From positions 1 to 5,503 of the forward strand of contig JAKSVY010000077.1 of NCBI GenBank assembly GCA_024413875.1: a stretch of 5,503 bases of DNA. Direction: 5' to 3'. Shown in pieces: positions 1 through 5,503 of this stretch. Position numbers and translations under genes: made by a program. This DNA comes from Bacilli bacterium. GTDB lineage: Bacteria; Bacillota_I; Bacilli_A; RFN20; CAG-826. The notes beneath the pieces were generated by a model, which ran no database searches, was not told where the DNA came from, and was given only the letters and a program-made list of their open reading frames with translations. The stretch's first letter is position 1; every line of letters starts with the position of its first letter.

Positions 1-872
1 AAACAATCTCTGAAGTTATTAATGAATTATTAAAAGCTCCTGAAGTAGAAAAAAGGCCATTACTCGGTATTTGTATTGCCTCTCCAGGTGTTATTAATAA
101 AGACACAGAACAACTTCATCTCGCATTCCGTTTACAATCATTGGTAAGTACTCCTGTAACAACTTACTTCTTTAATAAATTCAATGTCCCAGTGCATATG
201 TATAACGATGTTAAAACAGCATGCATTGGCGAAATGGTTTACGGAAGTATTCCACAAAACGCAAAGAACTATGTCTTTATTCATGTTGGTGGTTCAGTTG
301 GTGCGGCAATGGTTTTCGGTGGAAAGCTTTATCAAGGTAAGAGTGGATATTCAGGTGAATTTACAAACTACATCGAAGAGGCCGGTGGTGCAACTGCAAG
401 AAACAGAATCCTCGGTTTCTGGGCAATTGAAGACTATATTCAAAAACACGATCCAAATACAGCAATTGATCCTCATGGCGATTCAACCGCAAATTTAGAA
501 ATCTTAGTAAGAGAATATAAAAACAACAACCCTGTTGTACTTGAAGCAATCGATATGCTTGCAAAACAAAACGCTATTCAATTTATCGCATATAATGACT
601 TCTTAGATCTTGAATATATCGTTATTGAAGGCTCAGTCTCTTTACTTAAAGAGAAGTATCAAGAATCGTTAATTAAATATATTAATGAATTAGATTTAGC
701 CCCATTTGATGCAAAGATTTTATTCTCTAGCTTAAACGGTAGAGCAACTCACATTGGTTCAATCTATTGCGCGACAAGAAACTATTTCTTACAAAGACTT
801 GAAGAAATTACAATCGATAGAAGCTCAACAGGTAATTACGATATCTCTGAAGCATTCTCTGATACTATTTAA
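1..872 (+). CDS. ROK-family protein (probable NagC/XylR-type sugar-responsive regulator), 5'-truncated
   Basis: The reading frame is open from the left edge (first whole codon at 3) to TAA at 870-872, giving 289 residues with the N-terminus missing. ROK proteins are sugar kinases or, with an added N-terminal winged helix, transcriptional repressors. ROK hallmarks appear in order: an LGICIASPGVIN segment near residues 21-32 (compare the family's GIGIxxPGxVD), an ND pair (codons 204-209) in YNDVKTACIGE that keeps the ROK catalytic/sugar-contacting Asp, a glycine-rich HVGGSVGAAMVFGGKLYQG run, a GYSGEF segment matching the usual GxAGExGH, and IVIEGSVS matching the C-terminal IxxGG motif. The family zinc site is not recognisable: the His after GE is replaced (GEFTN) and no CxCGxxGC follows. 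The NDV form and the lost zinc site favour a regulator over an active kinase, but the deciding N-terminus is off-window. It converges on the glycosidase operon, which it may control (inference). The TTG at 141 is internal, not the start. Confidence 0.85.
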   Translation, partial: TISEVINELLKAPEVEKRPLLGICIASPGVINKDTEQLHLAFRLQSLVSTPVTTYFFNKFNVPVHMYNDVKTACIGEMVYGSIPQNAKNYVFIHVGGSVGAAMVFGGKLYQGKSGYSGEFTNYIEEAGGATARNRILGFWAIEDYIQKHDPNTAIDPHGDSTANLEILVREYKNNNPVVLEAIDMLAKQNAIQFIAYNDFLDLEYIVIEGSVSLLKEKYQESLIKYINELDLAPFDAKILFSSLNGRATHIGSIYCATRNYFLQRLEEITIDRSSTGNYDISEAFSDTI

Positions 873-877
873 TTAGA

Positions 878-901
878 AAAGCACCAGGCGACTGGTGCTT
901 T
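878..901. terminator. Hairpin terminator shared by two convergent transcripts
   Basis: There is a perfect 10-bp inverted repeat, AAAGCACCAG (878-887) and CTGGTGCTTT (892-901), around a 4-nt loop. The loop reads GCGA on the plus strand, which is a GNRA-type tetraloop. The hairpin starts 5 nt after the ROK stop (870-872) and ends 4 nt before the GH20 stop (906-908 on the minus strand). Because the stem ends in A and T runs, each strand has a short U tract at the 3' side: UUU on plus and UUUU on minus. It therefore probably works in both directions. The U tracts are short, so termination may be leaky. Confidence 0.8.
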
Positions 902-905
902 CAAT

Positions 906-2732
906 TTAAATGTTACTTGTAGAAACTGTTTTTTGCCACCAGTTCCAACAAATTTCGAAGTTACATCCATCAAATGGGAGGATGTCTTTTTCTAATTCCT
1001 CGATAACTGTGATTTGGCCTTTAAGATAAAGTTGAACTCTTTCTTTTGCACTTTCCATTCTTGCTTTAAGCCATCCTAAACGGCCATCAAGAATTTCATA
1101 TCCAAATGGGCGACATTCAGTAAACCATTGAACTCTAACAGCCTCATGGAATTCATCAAGTGCCTTGATAGCTTTTTTGATTTGTCCAACCCCTCTTTTT
1201 AAAGCAGCTTTATTTCCAGCTTTATAGGCTTTTCTTAACTTAACACCTAAATCAATTTTTAATGTGAGTAAAGTACATAATTTAGATAATAAATCATAGA
1301 TGTAGCCATATTTTTTACTTTCAGAAGCGGCTTCTTTCAATAAACCAGCGTATTCTTCATAGGCCTTTTTATATTTTGGCTTATATTGATCATCATAGAA
1401 TCCTAACATGACGTCTTGGTATAGGAAGTACTTTGATGGGTTATATTGAATAGCAAGTTTCTTTTTGCCGGGTCTATCTGGTAAATCCATAAGACACATT
1501 TTTTCAAGAGTTTCTCCAGTAACAGCTTTTAATAAACTGCTTACTGAGTTTCTATCAGTGTTGCCTTGATATTGAGCGATTGAATAAAGCGCTAAAGTAG
1601 GAAGAACGGTGAAGAATGAACATTCATTACCATCATCACCCCAACCTGTGCAGAATACATCATCTAATCCTTCTTCAACACAAGCTTCGAGAGCGTGTTC
1701 AGAATAATCTAATGATTGTTCAACGTTAGGAGTGTATCCTTTCCATCTCCATGCTCCACCAGCAAAGCAAACTTCATTTTGAGTTTCTTGGTGAAGGTGA
1801 ATCATGTTTTGATAAAGCTTCTTTTCAGTGTGGTAATAATCCCAATAAACTAACTTAACATCCTTAGGGATGATATCTAAATATTTAGCAGGGATAGGTT
1901 GATCTGTGTAATATTCTTGCTTTGGGTTATTGAGTCTAAAGAACATATCGGACCAAATCATTGGTTTGAAATTATATTTCTTACAGATTTCAATTACTTT
2001 AGCGAGGTGCTTACAGAACATTTCAACACGGTCCTTAAATCCGTAAAGTTGAAGAGCTTTGCCTAAACCCATTTTGAATGTTTCATCCATACCAATATGG
2101 ATTTCATCACAGGTATAGCATTCTCTACATGTTTTAATCATTTCTTCAATGAACTCATAAGTCTTTTTGCTATCAACTAATAAACAGTCATCACTATCTC
2201 TTAAATAATCCATTGGTCTCCAACGAAGTGGGACTTGAAGGTGGCCTAATGTTTGAATAGTAGGTAATAATTCAACACCGAATGAATCACCATATTCCAC
2301 AAATGATTTAATGTCTTCTTTAGAGTATGCACCTCTTAAATAACCAAAGTATGGATGTTTTTCTAATTCATAGGTATCTTCTGTGTAAAGTAATAGTCTA
2401 TTTTCACCCATTAAAGCCTCTAAGAGGATGAATTCTTTAACTTTGTCGTTATTGACAACACCATTACGAGAAACGTCGAGCATGAGCCCGTTTTTTCTAA
2501 ACTTTAAAGTGTAGTCAATTTCATATGATTCTTCGTTAGCTTTTTCTTTAACGAAAGTTAAACCACGGAATAAGCAAACTTTTTCAGAATATGTAATGAC
2601 AACGTTTTTACCATTTCTAGTAACTTTAAGTTTTAATGGTTCTTCAGTTTTAACATAAGTAATATTGAGGCCATCAAAATATTCATTGCCTAAATATTCT
2701 TTAGCAACTTCAATTGCGTTATTTAGTTCCAT
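906..2732 (-). CDS. GH20 beta-N-acetylhexosaminidase, cytoplasmic type
   Basis: A complete 608-residue protein. GH20 enzymes remove terminal beta-GlcNAc or beta-GalNAc by substrate-assisted catalysis: an Asp orients the acetamido group and the adjacent Glu is the general acid/base. Here IHIGMDE (211-217) supplies the pair D216-E217. Other GH20 features are LMLDVSRNG (83-91) with Arg89 as the likely sugar-binding Arg, YTEDTYE (116-122), a TIM barrel over about 78-390, and Trp residues at 260, 297, 328, 330 and 364 that could line subsite -1. Residues 1-77 form a small N-terminal alpha/beta domain and about 440-590 is a charged, helical C-terminal region. There is no signal peptide or membrane segment, and 16 Cys residues also suggest a cytoplasmic enzyme. 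From memory the GMDE form and overall layout resemble the GH20C type of Streptococcus pneumoniae, which accepts both GlcNAc and GalNAc; exact specificity cannot be read here. The ATG is set by a perfect SD 6 nt upstream. It is the last gene of the operon. Confidence 0.92.
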   Translation of the reverse strand: MELNNAIEVAKEYLGNEYFDGLNITYVKTEEPLKLKVTRNGKNVVITYSEKVCLFRGLTFVKEKANEESYEIDYTLKFRKNGLMLDVSRNGVVNNDKVKEFILLEALMGENRLLLYTEDTYELEKHPYFGYLRGAYSKEDIKSFVEYGDSFGVELLPTIQTLGHLQVPLRWRPMDYLRDSDDCLLVDSKKTYEFIEEMIKTCRECYTCDEIHIGMDETFKMGLGKALQLYGFKDRVEMFCKHLAKVIEICKKYNFKPMIWSDMFFRLNNPKQEYYTDQPIPAKYLDIIPKDVKLVYWDYYHTEKKLYQNMIHLHQETQNEVCFAGGAWRWKGYTPNVEQSLDYSEHALEACVEEGLDDVFCTGWGDDGNECSFFTVLPTLALYSIAQYQGNTDRNSVSSLLKAVTGETLEKMCLMDLPDRPGKKKLAIQYNPSKYFLYQDVMLGFYDDQYKPKYKKAYEEYAGLLKEAASESKKYGYIYDLLSKLCTLLTLKIDLGVKLRKAYKAGNKAALKRGVGQIKKAIKALDEFHEAVRVQWFTECRPFGYEILDGRLGWLKARMESAKERVQLYLKGQITVIEELEKDILPFDGCNFEICWNWWQKTVSTSNI

Positions 2733-2738
2733 AGATGT

Positions 2739-2745
2739 CCTCCTT
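2739..2745 (-). promoter_or_regulatory. Shine-Dalgarno of the GH20 gene overlapping the upstream stop codon
   Basis: The minus strand reads AAGGAGG, six nucleotides before the GH20 ATG (2730-2732). The TAA stop of the lipoprotein gene (2746-2744) runs into it as TAAGGAGG, so a ribosome terminating on the lipoprotein gene sits on the SD of the GH20 gene. This fixes the GH20 start and suggests translational coupling. Confidence 0.9.
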
Positions 2746-4702
2746 ATTTAGTTAAAACGACGTTATCAAGATAAACAACAGCGTTATTTTGATTTTCTGA
2801 CGTTACACCATTAAATGTATAAGCAATTCTAATTGTTCTTGTAATTGCAGCGTAATTTTCATTACCTGTTAAGTTAAGTGTGTAGTGATACCAACCATCA
2901 CCAGTATCAACACCATTAACTGTTTCGATTCCGTTAGCACCCCAGCCACTTTGAACTGCTCTTACAGTGACACTCTTATCATCGAAGTGTTCAGAGAATT
3001 TAAGATCAAATTCAAATGTTCCGCTTGAGAAATCATCAAGAGGGTAGCCAGAGATAAATTCAGGTGCTAATACAACTGAATAACCAATATCACCCTTAGG
3101 TGCTTTACCATTAAATGTAACCTTTAATGACGATCTTGATTGAGTAGTGTCATTAGCTTTAAATTCTTCACTAGTGACTACTGAATTTGATGCTGACCAA
3201 CCTTCATCAATAGGCATATTTTCCCAACCATTTGAGATTGTTTCTGGTGGAAGTGGTTCAGGTGTACCAGCATTTTGATCAAAGATAATATTATCGATAT
3301 GAACTTCTGCGCTTGATTTATTTGAATTAGAGATTCCAGGGAAAGCAAATCCAAGACGAATTGCTTCACCAATAGGTAAGAATTCCTCATATGTAGCAAA
3401 GTCGATAGTGAGTCTATTCCAACCATCACCTAAGTCAGTGACTGTGAAGTCTTTTCTTACAATGCGGTCCCAGTTTTTATTAACAGCGATAATCTTAACT
3501 GTCTTATCAGTGATATTTTCAGTAAATTTAAAATCAGCTTTAAGAACGCCATGTCTAAGTGAAGGCATATCAAATCCAGCAAATTCTTCTTCTGGACTTA
3601 AGATGACACCATAGCCATTATCATTCGGATTCTTAACATCAAATTTTAAGTACATTGATGATTTTGAATCTTGTTCAGTTTTTCTAACAATATCTCTATC
3701 GTATAAAGCTGTTGTAGAAGTCCAACCGTTATCAAGCATCATATTTTCCCAACCATATTCGATTGTTTCGGCTTTTGAATATGATTTAGTGTCAATATCT
3801 GGATACATTGTATTTGGAACAACATCGATACCATCTACATAGAATTGATAATCGTATAAATCACCTTCTTCTGTAGGGGCACCTTTCCATTGGGCCTTAA
3901 CAGTGAAGTTATCGTTTCTTGTTCCTTCTTCATTAACAAATAAGGTATGGTCAACACCTAATTTTCTTAAAGAGAAGAAGATTTGTGTCCATTCTTTTGG
4001 CTTAGCAGTTTGACTGATATTTAAAGAATGTCCCCAGTCAATATCCACTAAATGCGTATAGTTATCTTTAATTCTTAATTGGAATTCAATATCGTAATCG
4101 GTTGGGTTATAAACGTAATATGTTAAGATTGCGTTTTCCCAAGTCTTATCAGTCCAATAAGGAAGTAATCTGAAGTTATCTAATGTAAATACTGAACATC
4201 CCCAAACATATCTATTGTTTCCTTGGTAGTGGACAGCAATAGCTGTTTTACTATCTTCACCTTTAAGATAATTTTCATTTGTTTCTAATTCTTTAGTGAT
4301 ACCAGTATCGGCCCAACCAGAATATCCGCCAGTTACAACAAGTTCGTCAATAGGATCACCTTTTTGAGCGACAGCAAGAATTTTATTTCTTTCGGTTGTT
4401 AATTTCCCTTTATTAGCAGTAACAACAACAACGATTTCATTGGTGTTTACTGGTGTAAAACAATATCCATCGGTTACTTCAAGAGTGTATTCTTTCTTTT
4501 CGTAGTAGTTTTGATAATAAACATTGAGTTTATAATCAACACCAGATTCTTCGATTAAAACATCTCTAAAATCATATACTTCTCCAACATACGCCATTGG
4601 AGTTTCATCTTCGAAATTAATTTCTAAGTTTCCTTTTTTATTACATCCTGCAAGTGTAAAAACGCTTGAAACAAGAAGGAGTGGAATGAGTTTCTTATTC
4701 AT
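2744..4702 (-). CDS. Surface lipoprotein with Ig-like region and three carbohydrate-binding-like beta-sandwich domains
   Basis: A complete 652-residue protein. Residues 1-20 are a lipoprotein signal (MNKK, a hydrophobic core, then lipobox LAGC with Cys20 as the lipidation site), so it should be anchored on the outer face of the membrane. Residues about 24-113 are beta-rich and look like an Ig/cadherin-like spacer. Three beta-sandwich-like modules follow: about 121-297 (ends YVDGIDVV), 312-475 (starts GWENMMLDNGW, ends VHIDNIIF) and 487-651 (starts GWENMPIDEGW, ends VYLDNVVL). The last two are evident duplicates joined by a Pro-rich linker (PEPLPP). The closing DN-hydrophobic strand is typical of CBM-like jelly rolls (family knowledge). 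No catalytic motif was recognised, so the likely role is glycan capture next to the hydrolases (inference). It is not a classical ABC solute-binding protein. A named CBM family could not be assigned. The start is supported by AGGAGG 8 nt upstream. Confidence 0.8.
   Translation of the reverse strand: MNKKLIPLLLVSSVFTLAGCNKKGNLEINFEDETPMAYVGEVYDFRDVLIEESGVDYKLNVYYQNYYEKKEYTLEVTDGYCFTPVNTNEIVVVVTANKGKLTTERNKILAVAQKGDPIDELVVTGGYSGWADTGITKELETNENYLKGEDSKTAIAVHYQGNNRYVWGCSVFTLDNFRLLPYWTDKTWENAILTYYVYNPTDYDIEFQLRIKDNYTHLVDIDWGHSLNISQTAKPKEWTQIFFSLRKLGVDHTLFVNEEGTRNDNFTVKAQWKGAPTEEGDLYDYQFYVDGIDVVPNTMYPDIDTKSYSKAETIEYGWENMMLDNGWTSTTALYDRDIVRKTEQDSKSSMYLKFDVKNPNDNGYGVILSPEEEFAGFDMPSLRHGVLKADFKFTENITDKTVKIIAVNKNWDRIVRKDFTVTDLGDGWNRLTIDFATYEEFLPIGEAIRLGFAFPGISNSNKSSAEVHIDNIIFDQNAGTPEPLPPETISNGWENMPIDEGWSASNSVVTSEEFKANDTTQSRSSLKVTFNGKAPKGDIGYSVVLAPEFISGYPLDDFSSGTFEFDLKFSEHFDDKSVTVRAVQSGWGANGIETVNGVDTGDGWYHYTLNLTGNENYAAITRTIRIAYTFNGVTSENQNNAVVYLDNVVLTK
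2750..3244 (-). repeat. Lipoprotein internal repeat, copy B (C-terminal module)
   Basis: This encodes residues 487-651 of the lipoprotein and is homologous to the copy at 3278-3769, offset by 175 codons (525 nt). Shared blocks are ETI-x-x-GWENM, D-x-GW, a central DLKF/DFKF strand, GDGW, an IR(I/L) strand and the final DN strand. Four Trp match the other copy: W493, W502, W587 and W604. Protein similarity is clear but DNA identity is mostly lost, so the duplication is old. The exception is a 17-bp exact match, CATATTTTCCCAACCAT (plus strand 3215-3231 and 3740-3756), which encodes GWENM. Confidence 0.85.
3278..3769 (-). repeat. Lipoprotein internal repeat, copy A (middle module)
   Basis: This encodes residues 312-475 and is the partner of the repeat at 2750-3244. 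The four equivalent Trp are W318, W327, W411 and W428. The unit opens with GWENMMLDNGW, carries TDLGDGW before a beta strand, and ends VHIDNIIFDQ. The separate first module (about residues 121-297) shares only the general strand pattern and the closing D-G-I-D-V strand, so it is more diverged or a different family. Confidence 0.85.
4643..4702 (-). other. Lipoprotein signal peptide and lipobox
   Basis: The first 20 codons of the lipoprotein gene encode a short basic start (MNKK), a hydrophobic stretch (LIPLLLVSSVFT) and the lipobox L-A-G-C. Signal peptidase II would cut before Cys20, whose codon is at 4643-4645. The charged NKKGN stretch after it is compatible with a short tether. Confidence 0.92.
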
Positions 4703-4710
4703 TTATCTAT

Positions 4711-4717
4711 CCTCCTA
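4711..4717 (-). promoter_or_regulatory. Shine-Dalgarno of the lipoprotein gene overlapping the upstream stop codon
   Basis: The minus strand reads TAGGAGG. Its first three bases (4717-4715) are the TAG stop of the GH123-type gene, and AGGAGG lies 8 nt before the lipoprotein ATG (4700-4702). This is the same stop-SD overlap as at the next junction and supports a translationally coupled operon. Confidence 0.88.
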
Positions 4718-5503
4718 TTTTGCTAAAAGCTTAGCCATACCTGCATCGAGGTCATGGTTAAGAGTTTCAAGAACATCTAAAAGTTCAAGACGTACTGCAT
4801 CGAATTCTTCATCGCTATCGTACGCGATAACATTCTTATAAAGACGTTTATAGTACTTTTGAAGAAGTTCTCTTACGTTATATGAAGTACCCTTTTGAGT
4901 ATTGTATTCATTTACTTTTTGCTCGATTAACCATTGATATTCATACTCTTCATTACCAGCTAAGATGCTTTCCATACGAAGAGTTGTAATTGGACCATCA
5001 ATACCGTAGGTAACCCCTGGATATACGAGTTGTCCATCACCAGCACAGTTTGCCCAAGAAATTGGGTCATGCCAAATATCTCTACTAGTAGTAAATCCTC
5101 TAGTGTACTTAGAGTAATAACAAACGTTCCAGAAAATATTTCCTTGGATTTCGTAGTCGTATTGCATGTATTTAATTAATCTTGAGTTAAGTAAATCAGC
5201 ATCTAAGTGGTAGCTTGGATATGGTGTTTGTGGATCCATACAGCCATACCACCAAACGTGTTCACCAAAATCACGATCATTAGAAACCATACGTTGTTTA
5301 TAAAGTTCACGGTTTTCTGGTGTTTGGAAATGTTGGAATTGTGGACACCAACATTCGACACCACCTTCTTCGTTAGTAGCGACTAATTCATCGGTGTATT
5401 GAATGGTGACAAGGTTTTCAATATGTGTGAAAGATTCATATAAATCTGGATAATCTTTTAATTGTTCACATAATTCTTTCTTAAGATCAAAAATAATCTT
5501 ATC
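4715..5503 (-). CDS. DUF4091 / GH123-type glycoside hydrolase, C-terminal part (5'-truncated at window edge)
   Basis: The frame is open from the right edge (first codon 5503-5501) to TAG at 4717-4715, giving 262 residues. The DUF4091 family, now described as the GH123 catalytic domain, includes beta-N-acetylgalactosaminidases acting on glycosphingolipids. Matching features in order are VECWCPQF near residues 49-56 (the family's D-x-W-x-P-Q strand), HVWWYGCMDPQTPYPSYHLD about 82-101, a W-x-x-x-YY segment about 125-131, GDGQLVYPG at 155-163, GPITTLRME at 170-178 and EEYEYQWL at 185-192, then a charged helical tail. The family's acidic catalytic pair is expected further N-terminal, outside the window, so activity cannot be judged. 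Substrate preference for GalNAc is inferred from the family and from the neighbouring GH20. The ATG at 5288-5290 is internal: 71 further in-frame residues precede it, including the conserved CWCPQF segment. Any signal peptide lies off-window. Confidence 0.85.
   Translation of the reverse strand, partial: DKIIFDLKKELCEQLKDYPDLYESFTHIENLVTIQYTDELVATNEEGGVECWCPQFQHFQTPENRELYKQRMVSNDRDFGEHVWWYGCMDPQTPYPSYHLDADLLNSRLIKYMQYDYEIQGNIFWNVCYYSKYTRGFTTSRDIWHDPISWANCAGDGQLVYPGVTYGIDGPITTLRMESILAGNEEYEYQWLIEQKVNEYNTQKGTSYNVRELLQKYYKRLYKNVIAYDSDEEFDAVRLELLDVLETLNHDLDAGMAKLLAK

Noticed and set aside
141..143. TTG as the start codon of the ROK gene
   Set aside because: The same frame is open to the left edge and encodes ROK-like sequence (LGICIASPGVIN), so the true start is outside the window.
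184..498. Plus-strand frame overlapping the ROK gene
   Set aside because: Out-of-frame shadow of the ROK coding sequence with no family resemblance and no separate ribosome site.
361..564. Minus-strand frame antisense to the ROK gene
   Set aside because: Low-complexity Leu/Gln/Arg-rich translation with no domain or ribosome site; antisense shadow.
3178..3614. Two short frames (3178-3429 minus, 3408-3614 plus) inside the lipoprotein gene
   Set aside because: Both lie in alternative frames of a gene with a strong signal peptide and clear repeats; neither has recognisable protein features.
2744..4702. Lipoprotein as an ABC sugar-binding protein
   Set aside because: After the lipobox the sequence is beta-rich with Ig-like and repeated jelly-roll-like modules, not the alpha/beta two-lobe pattern of extracellular solute-binding proteins.
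5288..5290. ATG as the start of the GH123-type gene
   Set aside because: Seventy-one in-frame residues precede it without a stop, including the family-like CWCPQF segment; it is an internal Met.
5387..5395. TDE in the GH123-type fragment as the catalytic acidic pair
   Set aside because: It lies only about ten residues before the CWCPQF strand, whereas the family's catalytic pair is expected well upstream of that strand; probably coincidental.
1..5503. Mycoplasma-type recoding of TGA to Trp
   Set aside because: All genes read through with TGG for Trp and no in-frame TGA, so the standard code applies despite the AT-rich sequence.

Overview
The window is AT-rich and densely coded. It uses the standard genetic code (every tryptophan is TGG and no in-frame TGA is read through), has strong AGGAGG ribosome binding sites and a Gram-positive-style lipoprotein signal. 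This fits a low-GC Bacillota/Bacilli-type host-associated bacterium, possibly one of the uncultured gut lineages. No marker gene is present, so that placement is inference.

Layout: positions 1-872 (+) carry the C-terminal 289 residues of a ROK-family protein, most likely a NagC/XylR-type sugar-responsive regulator, whose start lies off the left edge. A short hairpin at 878-901 separates it from a convergent, tightly packed operon on the minus strand. In transcription order the operon is: (i) 5503-4715, the C-terminal 262 residues of a DUF4091/GH123-type glycoside hydrolase, with its start off the right edge; (ii) 4702-2744, a 652-residue lipoprotein with an N-terminal Ig-like region and three beta-sandwich, carbohydrate-binding-like domains, the last two being a clear tandem duplication; (iii) 2732-906, a complete 608-residue GH20 beta-N-acetylhexosaminidase without a signal peptide. 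The junctions are 12 and 11 nt long. In both, the stop codon of the upstream gene is part of the Shine-Dalgarno sequence of the next, so the three proteins are probably translationally coupled.

Working model (inference): the locus handles N-acetylhexosamine-containing glycans such as mucin-type, glycosphingolipid or glycosaminoglycan-derived oligosaccharides. The lipoprotein would bind glycan at the cell surface, GH123 and GH20 would remove terminal beta-GalNAc/GlcNAc, and the ROK protein could sense the released sugar. No transporter is visible, and the operon promoter lies outside the window. There is no gene-free stretch longer than about 35 bases, and no tRNA, rRNA, CRISPR array or mobile element was seen.
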